Assembly: GCA_021155905.1 (NCBI GenBank)
Contig: JAJNBG010000006.1
Location: 24,936-88,935, forward strand
DNA length: 64,000 nt
Direction of reading: 5' to 3'
Source of the DNA: Bacteroidota bacterium
GTDB lineage: Bacteria; Bacteroidota; Bacteroidia; B-17B0; Aurantibacillaceae
This document shows, piece by piece, positions 1-7,430 of the stretch; positions within the stretch are counted from its first letter, which is position 1; every line of letters begins with the position of its first letter. The notes beneath the pieces are model-generated. The model was not told where the DNA came from. It did not search any database and saw nothing but the letters and a program-made list of their open reading frames with translations. A program made the position numbers and the translations under genes.

Positions 1-729
1 CAGGAAAAGTGGGCAACTTATTTTGGCGGTTCGGACACGGATTATGGTGGAGGAATAACTAAAGATAACAATAACAATATATTTATTACGGGCGTAACAA
101 ATAGCAGTGATTACGCCTCAGTACCTCAAACCGGATTCTATAATTCTAGTTTTTATGGCAACTTGGTAGCTGATGGGATGCATTCTGGTGATGCTTTCGT
201 CACAGCTTTTGCTAATGACACTTATGCACCAGTATGGTCAACATTTACAGGTGGTCAAGGAGACGAATGTGGAAATAGTATATGTATAAATGGTACCAAA
301 TTATTTATTACAGGCGAAACAACATCTAAATCGAAAGATTCTCAAACACCATATCCGGTTGTTGACCCTGGTAACAGCGCTTTTATCTATCAACCATCAA
401 TAACATCTGCAACCGGAAACGGCGATATTTTAATATCTGAATTTGATATTAACAATATGAGCACTCAGGTAGGAATTGAGGAAAAATTCAGAACAAATGA
501 TGATATTTTAATCTATCCTAATCCTTTCAAAAACGGTGTTAATCTAACTGGATTAAAAACAAAATCATACCTTGAAGTTTTTGATGCAAGCGGTAGGATT
601 ATTTTCGTTAAGACAATGAGCCCTAATGAAAAATTCCTACCTTTGAATATAACCATTCCAGGAATTTATTTATTGAGAATATCCAATGGAGAAGGAAACT
701 ATAAAACTTTTAAAATTGTTAAAGAATAG
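1..729 (+). CDS. T9SS-secreted SBBP-repeat protein (5' end outside window)
   Basis: The frame is open from base 1, so this is the C-terminal 242 residues of a longer protein. Two stretches of the form WATYFGG..D.GGGI..D..NNIFITG and W.TF.GG.GDE.GNSI...LFITGET match SBBP-type beta-propeller repeats. The last ~75 residues (YPNPF, then a GIYLLRI strand and a final K-rich strand ending IVKE) are a type A T9SS C-terminal sorting domain, so the protein is probably exported across the outer membrane and anchored or released. Inference: cell-surface or extracellular adhesin or structural protein; its ligand is unknown. It ends at TAG 727-729, inside the proposed start of the next gene. Confidence 0.85.
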   Translation, partial: QEKWATYFGGSDTDYGGGITKDNNNNIFITGVTNSSDYASVPQTGFYNSSFYGNLVADGMHSGDAFVTAFANDTYAPVWSTFTGGQGDECGNSICINGTKLFITGETTSKSKDSQTPYPVVDPGNSAFIYQPSITSATGNGDILISEFDINNMSTQVGIEEKFRTNDDILIYPNPFKNGVNLTGLKTKSYLEVFDASGRIIFVKTMSPNEKFLPLNITIPGIYLLRISNGEGNYKTFKIVKE

Positions 730-1684
730 ACTTTTATTATTTTTATTGGTAGCCTGCCGCTTTTCTGTTTTTTCACAGGACATTAAGTCTGGATACATGT
801 CAATTCATTGGATTAATGGGTATACATATGCGGATACGACATATTTGTTAATCGAGCCAAATAATGATACATATAGACCGTATATTTTAGTAAACTGGGG
901 AGTAAAAATAGATACATCAAAGTTAGTTCAGACTATTGCTTTAAATAATAGTATTCTAAAAAAGTATTATGGTACATGCTCTTTTCCTGGCCCGGGTTAT
1001 TATTTGATTAAATATCAAGATAGCTTTAGAATCTCCGCTATCAGAAATATAGTGCAATCAGACGCTCAGAATATTGAACTAACTACTTTATTAAATATTC
1101 AAACTTTTGGGTCAATTGTTAATTCAGCCCCGACATACTTTAACAAAAACCTAACGTTATCCGTTAGCAATGATAGCGTTATATTTAAACCTTTGTTTGA
1201 AGATTTTGAAAATGATAGTTTATCCTTCCAACTAACTCACTGTTTCGCATCTAGCTATTATACCCCTGTTGGTTCGTCAATTGATGGGAATGGTAATGTC
1301 TCTTTTCAAAGAGATTCTATAGGTATTTACGCATTTTCGTTAATTGTTAAAGAATGGAGAGATAATAATGACGATATATATGTCAATATTCAGTCCTCAC
1401 AACTTGACTTTGTTATGAATATCACACCCGATGTGTCAGTTGCTGAAGAAAAACGATTTGCCAATTCTTTATTTCCCAATCCTACTACTTCTATTCTTTA
1501 CTTTGCTGATGATTACAATGAATTTAAGAACTTCACAATAGAAATAAAAAATTGGTTGGGTCAATCTGTTTATTCTTCTCTTTTTACTTCTCAAATTGAC
1601 ATGTCTAATTTTTCCACAGGTATGTATTTCCTCACGATAAAGGATATGCCGAGCTTTAAGCCTGTCAAAATTATTAAAGATTAA
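686..1684 (+). CDS. Secreted Ig/PKD-like protein with T9SS sorting domain
   Basis: A hydrophobic signal peptide (RLLLFLLVACRFSVFS, cut before QD) is followed by a region resembling the N-terminal module of Bacteroidota gliding-associated PKD proteins: YMSIHWINGYTY, a VNWG motif, a PGPGYYLIKYQD motif and an NSAP...DFENDSLSFQL segment. The C-terminus has FPNPTTS and ends PVKIIKD, a type A T9SS sorting domain. The protein should be secreted. The ATG at 686 overlaps the previous gene by 44 bp; TTG at 716 (MLKNRLLLFLL) would give a tidier signal peptide and only 14 bp of overlap, so the start is uncertain. Likely co-transcribed with the upstream gene. Confidence 0.8.
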   Translation: MEKETIKLLKLLKNRLLLFLLVACRFSVFSQDIKSGYMSIHWINGYTYADTTYLLIEPNNDTYRPYILVNWGVKIDTSKLVQTIALNNSILKKYYGTCSFPGPGYYLIKYQDSFRISAIRNIVQSDAQNIELTTLLNIQTFGSIVNSAPTYFNKNLTLSVSNDSVIFKPLFEDFENDSLSFQLTHCFASSYYTPVGSSIDGNGNVSFQRDSIGIYAFSLIVKEWRDNNDDIYVNIQSSQLDFVMNITPDVSVAEEKRFANSLFPNPTTSILYFADDYNEFKNFTIEIKNWLGQSVYSSLFTSQIDMSNFSTGMYFLTIKDMPSFKPVKIIKD

Positions 1685-1709
1685 AATCGTCGATTAACAG
1701 TAGTCACTA

Positions 1710-2522
1710 TTATTTGGCGTTTTTCTTTTTTGTTGGAATTGTTTCTGTTATATTGATATTTTGGGCATTATTGAATTGTAAGTCAGATTTAAAAAAGTCG
1801 TTGTTCTTTCTTTGTCCAAGGCCATATGCCCACATGAAAAGTTCAACACCGAGATTTGTAGGTTGTAATACTATCCCTGATTCATTTGCTTCTTTATATT
1901 TCTTTTGTATGTAATCTTGAGAACCATATCGAAAACTAGTTATAAGGTCTTCCTTGTTAAGACCCCAAACGCAATGTGTCATAATACTGTGGAAACTATC
2001 AATCTCTTGTTGATTAAAATCCAATGCATTTTTGTAGGTCGAATATGGAATAAACAATTCCATTTCCTTTCTGTTATTGCTTTCAGCAATGTTCATGGGT
2101 TGACCATCAAACGATTTTTTTATGCTATGATAAATTAAATAGTGTGTCCTTAATTGGTAGGTCGACAAACGGGAAATTAATGAAACAAAATAAGCTCCTC
2201 TATCATCTCTAGAAATGCCACTCCGTGATGATGCTAAAACACCTCCAAAATAATCAACTTGTAGTTCTTCTTCACACCAAGCTCCTTCTTCTAAAATGCC
2301 TTTAAGTACTTTTGGTGGAACTTTACCATCTTCGTTTATTTTATCGCCAAGTTTATTTTCCGCATTCCTGAAAATGTTAGCTGTATTTTTCACTTTCTTC
2401 TCAGTCCACTCTTTTAATTGTCCACCAATATAATCAGCTGTAGGCCCTAAAATTTTTTCTGCGACTTTAGCGCCTCCAATGGCGCTGCCTAAAATAGTTA
2501 GTCCTGTTCCTGGGTCTATCAT
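1710..2522 (-). CDS. Abi-alpha (DUF4393)-like protein, putative abortive infection
   Basis: 270 residues. A glycine-rich amphipathic N-terminus (LTILGSAIGGAKVAEKILGP) precedes a helical region and a core with VPPKVLKGILEEG, then EEELQVDYFGGVLASSRS and SRDDRGAYF. That pattern (VPP.VL..IL..., acidic stretch, LA) resembles the DUF4393/Abi-alpha family, some members of which are linked to phage abortive infection. No catalytic motif is visible. It is the first of three same-strand genes separated by related palindromic repeats, and the third carries an AbiTii domain, which favours a defence role. Family assignment is by memory of the motif pattern, so moderate confidence. Confidence 0.6.
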   Translation of the reverse strand: MIDPGTGLTILGSAIGGAKVAEKILGPTADYIGGQLKEWTEKKVKNTANIFRNAENKLGDKINEDGKVPPKVLKGILEEGAWCEEELQVDYFGGVLASSRSGISRDDRGAYFVSLISRLSTYQLRTHYLIYHSIKKSFDGQPMNIAESNNRKEMELFIPYSTYKNALDFNQQEIDSFHSIMTHCVWGLNKEDLITSFRYGSQDYIQKKYKEANESGIVLQPTNLGVELFMWAYGLGQRKNNDFFKSDLQFNNAQNINITETIPTKKKNAK

Positions 2523-2544
2523 AATTATTTGTTTTTAAAATGCT

Positions 2545-2712
2545 CTATAGCGTTTGCATTAAGTAGTGCGGCTCAAGGCACTTTCTACCGAATGCGTCTA
2601 ACAAAGATAACTGTTCCTAGGCATTTGCAAAGCAAAAATTAAAAACATGTCTACCGCTTTTGCAAATGCTTTGGCGTCCGCTCATATTACTGGTAGGTAC
2701 TGTTATAAACAG
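2545..2712. repeat. Cassette-boundary-like intergenic repeat 1 (attC-like)
   Basis: This gene-free gap holds an imperfect palindrome: GCATTTGCAAAGC at 2621-2633 against GCTTTTGCAAATGC at 2656-2669. On the gene (minus) strand the element is bounded by TTATAAC (2702-2708) and GTTAGAC (2596-2602); the latter fits the integron core site GTTRRRY. TAGTGCGGC (2556 region) recurs near 3516, and GAATGC..CTAACAAAGATAA (2590-2610) recurs at 4641-4662. The arms pair less well than in classical attC sites and no integrase is in the window, so this is a repeat family with attC-like features rather than a proven site. Confidence 0.5.
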
Positions 2713-2716
2713 TTTT

Positions 2717-3376
2717 TTATTTTGACCATCTTAATAGACCTCCGCCACAAACATAGGTTCCGTCTGGGTTTTTTTGGTAGCCAGTATATGAGTCGCCGCA
2801 GACGTATGACCCATTTGGGTTCTTTTGGAAGCCAGTATATGCACCACCACAAACATAAGTTCCATCGGGATTTTTCTGATAACCCGAATAGGCACCACCA
2901 CAAACATAAGTTCCATTAGGATTCTTCTGATAACCTGAGTAAGCGCCACCACAAACATATGTGCCATCTGGATTTTTTTGATAACCTGAATATGAACCGC
3001 CACAAACATAAGTTCCATCAGGATTTTTTTGATAACCCGTATATGCACCACCACAAATGTAAGTGCCGTCGGGATTTTTTTGATAGCCCGAATATGCACC
3101 ACCACAAACATAAGTTCCATCAGGATTTTTTTGATAACCCGTATATGCACCACCACAAATGTAAGTGCCGTCGGGATTTTTTTGATAACCTGAATAGGCG
3201 TCACCACAAATATAAGTTCCATCGGGATTTTTTTGATAACCTGAATAGGCACCCCCACAAACATAAGTTCCATTTGGGTTCTTTTGATAGCTTGTGTATG
3301 CTCCTCCACAAATGTAAGTGCCGTTAGGGTTTTTCTGATAGCCTGAATATCCTGTTGTAATTGGTCTTTTTGTCAT
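2717..3376 (-). CDS. Tandem-repeat protein, 12 copies of a 17-residue Cys-containing unit
   Basis: 219 residues: a short N-terminus (MTKRPIT), then twelve near-identical 17-residue units with consensus GAYSGYQKNPDGTYVCG, and a short tail (GGLLRWSK). The unit is 51 bp in the DNA. Every unit keeps Y, Q-K-N-P-[DN]-G, an aromatic and one Cys, giving twelve evenly spaced cysteines. There is no signal peptide or membrane segment, so it is probably cytoplasmic. Each unit reads like a short beta-hairpin or solenoid turn (NPDG turn between aromatic strands); this is inference. The function is unknown. Because the period is a multiple of three, other frames are also open but their products are artefacts. 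It sits between two repeat elements like a single-gene cassette. Confidence 0.75.
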   Translation of the reverse strand: MTKRPITTGYSGYQKNPNGTYICGGAYTSYQKNPNGTYVCGGAYSGYQKNPDGTYICGDAYSGYQKNPDGTYICGGAYTGYQKNPDGTYVCGGAYSGYQKNPDGTYICGGAYTGYQKNPDGTYVCGGSYSGYQKNPDGTYVCGGAYSGYQKNPNGTYVCGGAYSGYQKNPDGTYVCGGAYTGFQKNPNGSYVCGDSYTGYQKNPDGTYVCGGGLLRWSK

Positions 3377-3424
3377 GATATATTTTTAGTATAAATTTAT
3401 TTAAGGTAATTTATTCTTTCAAAT

Positions 3425-3565
3425 TGGGTATAACGTTTTGAAGCCACTATAAACTTGCCTACGCTTTTACAAATGCTTTGTTGCAGGCAATATTTTGGTG
3501 CGTGTTGTTAGCTGCTAGTGCGGCCTACTTACTTCCTCGCCTTTCCTAGTCGAACATTAAAATTG
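3425..3565. repeat. Cassette-boundary-like intergenic repeat 2
   Basis: The gap between the tandem-repeat gene and the AbiTii gene contains a hairpin with TTGCCT...AGGCAA arms (about 3455-3490), the phrase CTTTTACAAATGCTTTG (3463-3480) that matches CTTTTGCAAATGCTTTGG in repeat 1, and GTTAGCTGCTAGTGCGGC (3506-3523), which shares TAGTGCGGC with repeat 1. TATAACG (3429-3435) and GTTAGCT could be outer core sites, though neither fits GTTRRRY perfectly. Orientation relative to the genes is the same as in repeat 1. Confidence 0.45.
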
Positions 3566-3579
3566 CAATGATTCAGTAA

Positions 3580-4494
3580 TTACAACCCGTAATATTTTCC
3601 TAACGATTCAGCTAAAATACCTCCTGCCGCTCCGATACCAATCTGCCAAGTGCCTTCTACTGCCTTACTCAACATCTTTTTTATCCAACTGTTAACCTTG
3701 TCACTAAAGACGCCATTAATTGGAGCGTCCTCGTCTACAATTAAAAGTAATTCGTTTGTATCATCATTAGTAACACCAGCAGAAATTAGCTTATCAGATA
3801 ATGACTTTCTATCGCCTTTAAATATTTTAATATCTGCTTTTATTTTCGCATCGCTACCTGTGTTGACAATGTTCCCGTCACCAGTATTATTAATAATTGT
3901 TTGACTCATGATTGTTGCTATTTGGTTTTTCTTTTCTTTAAGTTCTAATTCGGTAATGCCTCCAAATTGTTCGTCAATTTTCAGCATGAAATCCAAGAGT
4001 TTCGCTCTAACTACTGATACGATTTCAATTATAGAAGACATTGGTAAGGATTTATGGACTTCAATAATTTGAAAATGGGGATTACCCATCTGTCTTAAAG
4101 TATCTTCCCATAATCTAATTGCATTATCTGGGAAACGTACTGATATTGAGCCTGATGTTGCATTTTGGGACATTGTTTCCAATGTAGTAATACTGTCCTT
4201 CATATTAAAAGAGGTCATGTTTTTTCTCAATTTCTCGTCCTCAAATGGAATGGGAATTGGCGCATTTTTGTAATGCATACTACCAAGCACATAGGAGCCG
4301 ACAATGTTTGAAGTGAACCTTCTATAATTTGGAACATTTGATTCATCACTATATCCACTTAGTTCGTCAGTTGCCCAATTTGAAAGTTCATTAATTCTAA
4401 GCCTAGAAGCTAATAGTTTTGTCTTTAGAAGGACAGAGGAAACTGGCTTACTTGTGTCTACAAGTTCATTTATTATGTCGCTTATAAGTTGCAT
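3580..4494 (-). CDS. AbiTii domain protein, putative abortive infection
   Basis: 304 residues. The N-terminal ~90 residues (MQLISDIINELVD, LLKTKLLASRLRINELSNWATDELSGY, then NVPNYRRF) match the AbiTii domain, found in predicted phage abortive-infection proteins. A central helical region (about 100-195) is followed by NNTGDGNIVNTGSDA, a motif often seen before effector-associated or short adaptor regions, and a C-terminal part with a small-residue stretch (GIGAAGGILAESLGKYYG) that could insert in or touch a membrane. No nuclease motif is seen. It is the third of three minus-strand genes separated by related palindromic repeats. Role in phage defence is inferred from the family and neighbours. 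Confidence 0.75.
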   Translation of the reverse strand: MQLISDIINELVDTSKPVSSVLLKTKLLASRLRINELSNWATDELSGYSDESNVPNYRRFTSNIVGSYVLGSMHYKNAPIPIPFEDEKLRKNMTSFNMKDSITTLETMSQNATSGSISVRFPDNAIRLWEDTLRQMGNPHFQIIEVHKSLPMSSIIEIVSVVRAKLLDFMLKIDEQFGGITELELKEKKNQIATIMSQTIINNTGDGNIVNTGSDAKIKADIKIFKGDRKSLSDKLISAGVTNDDTNELLLIVDEDAPINGVFSDKVNSWIKKMLSKAVEGTWQIGIGAAGGILAESLGKYYGL

Positions 4495-4564
4495 TACTTT
4501 AATTTTATTAGATACTATAATTTTGAATGAAGTGTGAAATAGATAGACTTCTTCTTGTCAACTC

Positions 4565-4700
4565 GAATTGTATGTTAGTTGCTCAGTCGCATTGTAGCTT
4601 TTTGCACCTAACAGTAGTCATCTCAAGCCTGTTTCCCGACGAATGCTTCCTAACAAAGATAAGTTTTCAAATGCATTCTGACCGCAAAAGAAATCAACAA
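4565..4700. repeat. Cassette-boundary-like intergenic repeat 3
   Basis: The region upstream of the AbiTii gene carries GTTAGTTGCTCAGTCGC (4574-4590), akin to GTTAGCTGCTAGTGCGGC in repeat 2, an ACCTAAC core-like site (4606-4612), and GAATGC..CCTAACAAAGATAA (4641-4662), nearly identical to 2591-2610 in repeat 1, followed by CAAATGCATT. It is therefore a third member of the same intergenic repeat family and closes the three-gene block. Confidence 0.45.
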
Positions 4701-4708
4701 CTTCTCAA

Positions 4709-4753
4709 TTGCTATAAAATATAGCAAACCAATCCTATTTCTCATAGTAATTT
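4709..4753 (+). promoter_or_regulatory. Palindromic operator plus -7 element for the 113-residue gene
   Basis: TTGCTATAAAATATAGCAA (4709-4727) has perfect 8-bp arms. The Bacteroidota -7 element TAATTTTG lies at 4746-4753, seven bases before the ATG. The palindrome core matches those upstream of the SRAP operon (8602-8622) and radA (30484-30502); the centre-to--7 distance here is 28 bp. A shared repressor overlapping the -33 region is the simplest reading. Confidence 0.6.
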
Positions 4754-4759
4754 TGTATT

Positions 4760-5101
4760 ATGGAAAAGACGAAAATTATTCATGTTCCCAAAGCCCAAGA
4801 GATGCTTGTGTACATGGAAATGTATATCCCGACCACCAAAGTGCAGGCAGAATCCTTGTTGAGGAAAATTTCAAGTAACCTTGAAATGCTGACCTTGTTG
4901 ACATGTACGCAGGGAACTGCTCCAGATGAATGGGATAATATTGCGAAGCATATCTATACTGATTTGAACGAATTCATCAATTTAATTCAAAACTCATGTC
5001 TGGTCACAAATGCAATCCCAAAGAATGAACTTTATAGAGTCAACTTATATCTTGATGAGATGAAGGCTTTCGGAAAGCGTTTTAAACCAGAACAAAAGTA
5101 A
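4760..5101 (+). CDS. Hypothetical helical protein under the shared palindrome
   Basis: 113 residues, predicted mostly helical, no signal peptide or recognised motif. The start is well placed: a TAATTTTG -7 element ends six bases before the ATG, giving a very short leader. Upstream lies a palindrome nearly identical to the ones at the SRAP operon and at radA, so the gene may belong to the same (possibly DNA-damage) regulon. It converges on the KAP NTPase gene. I do not recognise the family; a small regulatory or stress protein is one possibility. Confidence 0.6.
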   Translation: MEKTKIIHVPKAQEMLVYMEMYIPTTKVQAESLLRKISSNLEMLTLLTCTQGTAPDEWDNIAKHIYTDLNEFINLIQNSCLVTNAIPKNELYRVNLYLDEMKAFGKRFKPEQK

Positions 5102-5124
5102 GACGTCTCATTTTTGCTTTACTT

Positions 5125-6561
5125 CTAAATTAATTGGTTTTTCCTTAGAATTTTAACGGCTAATAATAAATCCCCCCAAAAATGAATTTTGTATAAATTT
5201 TTAATTGATGATTTATTCTGTTCTAAAGTGTATCCCCTGTTTGCAGATTTCCATATCAAAGCTAATTGCTCTCCGTGGTAAGCATAATACGCCTCGCCAC
5301 TGGTATTTAATCCACTTTTATCTACAACTAGTACAGGTAAGATGTAATTTAAATAAGCTTCATTAAAGTCCTTTATGTCATCTTTTATAGCCTTATTTTG
5401 CGAGTACATGTCAGTTATATCCTCTAAGGTGATTTTCAAATTTTCGTAGCTACCCAAGACTTCAATTAGAAAAAGCGACACATCAAACAATACCAATTGT
5501 TTAATAGGAGAATGACTCTTTTGAAATGTGGAATTCATTCTCGAAGAAATATCAATGCTTTCAATATTTTTTAGTCTCCTCATATTTAACTTACCATTGA
5601 TAATAAAAGTTGTTAGCAATTCGGCTAATAATCTCAAATCGTTATTTTCCAAATAAAATCTATTACGTTGATTTTTTTGCAATTCTCTAAATAGAAAGTC
5701 TTCAATAACTTTCTGATTTGTAAAATCAAATACGGTTTTAGAATAGAATTTATCAATATATCCGTTGAAGTCAACTGATTGACCATAAATATGAGCATAA
5801 ATTCGTCTTATGTTTAAAAGGTCACAGACTAAAATTACCTTATCAAAACCGAATTTGTTTTTCTTACCGTCAATGTCAAGATGTGCGGAAAACACATTTA
5901 AAATTCTGAAAATATGCGCTGGGTCAATCCTATCTAAGTCGTCTATTACTAAGATATTTTCTTTATTCCCTTCTTTGTCTAATTTTATCCTTGTTAAGAC
6001 ATTTTGAATTGTTTTTGTAAATAAATCAAATTCATAAATGCTACCAGTTTTAGTCTGAAGTTCAGTTAAATAGTCTGAAAATACTTCATGTTCATCTTTT
6101 GATTCTTCATCGCAGGCTTTAATCATTTCATCCTTTACTTTATTCAGTTCCTCAAATATTTGGAATAAGTCTTTGCCGACGTTGGGTACAAATAACAGTA
6201 ATTTTGAAGCTAATACATGAGCGTTTGATTTCAAATATTTTTTCATTCCTTTTGTGATACCAAAATCTTTAGCTTTCACAGGAAATTTATTTTCAATCAG
6301 CGAATAAATCAAGTCATACTTAATGTATTGAAATATGTCCTCATTAGTTGCAACAGAATAGTTTACTGGACTTATATGAAAGAAATTATAGTTTTTTGCT
6401 GGAAACTCTTTAATGCCATTCTCAACACTTGAAATTTGTTTCAAAAAAGTAGTTTTGCCATATCCGTACGGTGCAGAAAATATTATTCTGGTATTCTCCT
6501 CACTTTCAATGTGTTCATGAAACCTCTTCGCTTCTAAGCCATAAATTGGAATTTTATCCAT
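5125..6561 (-). CDS. KAP-family P-loop NTPase, putative defence protein
   Basis: 478 residues. Walker A is APYGYGKTT at residues 30-38 and Walker B is ILVIDDLDRIDP at about 203-214; the DDLDRI form is typical of the KAP P-loop NTPase family. Between them lies a long helical insertion (about 105-195) with a short hydrophobic stretch (ASKLLLFVPNVG), the position where many KAP proteins carry membrane segments, but no clear transmembrane helix is present here. The C-terminal ~200 residues show no known domain. KAP NTPases occur in several anti-phage systems and in defence islands. It appears monocistronic, with 153 bp to the next minus-strand gene upstream. Confidence 0.8.
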   Translation of the reverse strand: MDKIPIYGLEAKRFHEHIESEENTRIIFSAPYGYGKTTFLKQISSVENGIKEFPAKNYNFFHISPVNYSVATNEDIFQYIKYDLIYSLIENKFPVKAKDFGITKGMKKYLKSNAHVLASKLLLFVPNVGKDLFQIFEELNKVKDEMIKACDEESKDEHEVFSDYLTELQTKTGSIYEFDLFTKTIQNVLTRIKLDKEGNKENILVIDDLDRIDPAHIFRILNVFSAHLDIDGKKNKFGFDKVILVCDLLNIRRIYAHIYGQSVDFNGYIDKFYSKTVFDFTNQKVIEDFLFRELQKNQRNRFYLENNDLRLLAELLTTFIINGKLNMRRLKNIESIDISSRMNSTFQKSHSPIKQLVLFDVSLFLIEVLGSYENLKITLEDITDMYSQNKAIKDDIKDFNEAYLNYILPVLVVDKSGLNTSGEAYYAYHGEQLALIWKSANRGYTLEQNKSSIKNLYKIHFWGDLLLAVKILRKNQLI

Positions 6562-6714
6562 TGTAGTTATTTTATTGGTGATGTAAGATTTAACAATTAT
6601 TGAAATTCGACATTACAAGTAAATATAAGATTAGTCGAATAATAAACCATTATTTGTCACGGTATGTGAAATGATAATCAGTAACGGTGGATTTACTTCG
6701 GTTGGAAAAGTTGT

Positions 6715-6996
6715 TTAGATAGATTTGCGTCCGTTAACTTGGTCGAACCCTTCGGAAAAAAACTCCTTCAGAGTTACGTCTAGGGAATTTAACAACTTAA
6801 CTAATGTATCGAACTGAATATTACCGCCAGTTTCATACTTGCCATATTGCGCCCTTCCAATACCATTATCAAAAGCAAAATGCTCATAATTGGTATAACC
6901 TCTATCGATTCTAAACTTTTTTAATCTTTTACCAAGCATTTTAAGATATTCCTCGCTTTCAGGAGCATTCTTCTTAATAGTTGATTTCTGTTTCAT
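6715..6996 (-). CDS. XRE-family HTH regulator
   Basis: 93 residues from the ATG at 6996; a GTG four codons upstream is also possible. A Cro/C1-type helix-turn-helix spans about residues 20-75 (LGKRLKKFRIDRGYTNYEHFAFDNGIGRAQYGKYETGG...LVKLLNSLDVTLKEFF). The basic N-terminus (KQKSTIKK) may add DNA contacts. It is divergent from the lipoprotein gene at 7113, and a perfect inverted repeat (7038-7067) lies between them, which suggests it controls itself and that gene. Its downstream neighbour on the same strand is the KAP NTPase. Confidence 0.8.
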   Translation of the reverse strand: MKQKSTIKKNAPESEEYLKMLGKRLKKFRIDRGYTNYEHFAFDNGIGRAQYGKYETGGNIQFDTLVKLLNSLDVTLKEFFSEGFDQVNGRKSI

Positions 6997-7037
6997 GTAC
7001 CAAAACACGACAAAATACCCCTTATTTATTACCTGTT

Positions 7038-7078
7038 AATAAATACCTTTTAAAATAGGTATTTATTTTTTATATTTG
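7038..7078 (+). promoter_or_regulatory. Inverted-repeat operator and -7 element in XRE/lipoprotein divergent region
   Basis: AATAAATACCT (7038-7048) and AGGTATTTATT (7057-7067) are perfect 11-bp inverted arms with an 8-bp spacer. TATATTTG, a perfect TAnnTTTG element, follows at 7071-7078 and would serve the gene at 7113. An operator directly abutting the promoter points to repression by the XRE protein encoded divergently. A related TACCTA...TAGGTA site occurs at 14038-14054. Confidence 0.65.
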
Positions 7079-7112
7079 CTTCGGTAAAATACAAATCTGA
7101 AAAACAAATCTT

Positions 7113-7397
7113 ATGAAAATAAAATCAATCGTAGCTGTCCTATTAATAGCATCATCTCTACCAAGTTGCAAGAAGCAATACACCTGTGAATGCACAACAA
7201 TGTATTCGATATCTGGTCAATCTAGCACTGAAACTACAGGGGACACTTACAGTGAAAAAATGAAGGAAAAACAAGCAGACGCTGCTTGCGATGAAACAGA
7301 GGCAAAGTTAAGCAAGGCGAGCAAAGACCATGCTGCTGATGTCGAATATTTCTCAGGTGAAACAACTACTGCTACTACTACATGCAAGCTTAAATAA
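7113..7397 (+). CDS. Small Cys/Thr-rich lipoprotein
   Basis: 94 residues. MKIKSIVAVLLIASSLPSC is a lipoprotein signal peptide with the lipobox LPSC at residue 19, followed by KKQYTCECTTMYS and a Thr/Ser-rich region ending TTTCKLK. Short lipoproteins starting CKK.YTCECT and ending with a Cys near the C-terminus are common in Bacteroidota; the spaced cysteines may pair in the periplasm. Function unknown. Preceded by a perfect -7 element and the inverted repeat described above; the next gene starts 33 bp downstream and may be co-transcribed. Confidence 0.75.
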   Translation: MKIKSIVAVLLIASSLPSCKKQYTCECTTMYSISGQSSTETTGDTYSEKMKEKQADAACDETEAKLSKASKDHAADVEYFSGETTTATTTCKLK

Positions 7398-7430
7398 TAA
7401 TAAAGCTTTGTTGACAAAATTAGCATACGA

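Noticed and set aside
2596..2708. A confirmed integron attC site
   Set aside because: The outer arms pair poorly and no integron integrase is in the window, so it is kept only as attC-like.
2959..3327. Open frames on the opposite strand and in another frame across the tandem repeats
   Set aside because: They stay open only because the repeat length is a multiple of three; the products are His/Lys/Phe-rich low-complexity strings with no family character.
2717..3376. Direct repeats that could be taken for a CRISPR array
   Set aside because: The period is 51 bp with no variable spacers; the whole unit is repeated and encodes a 17-residue peptide unit.
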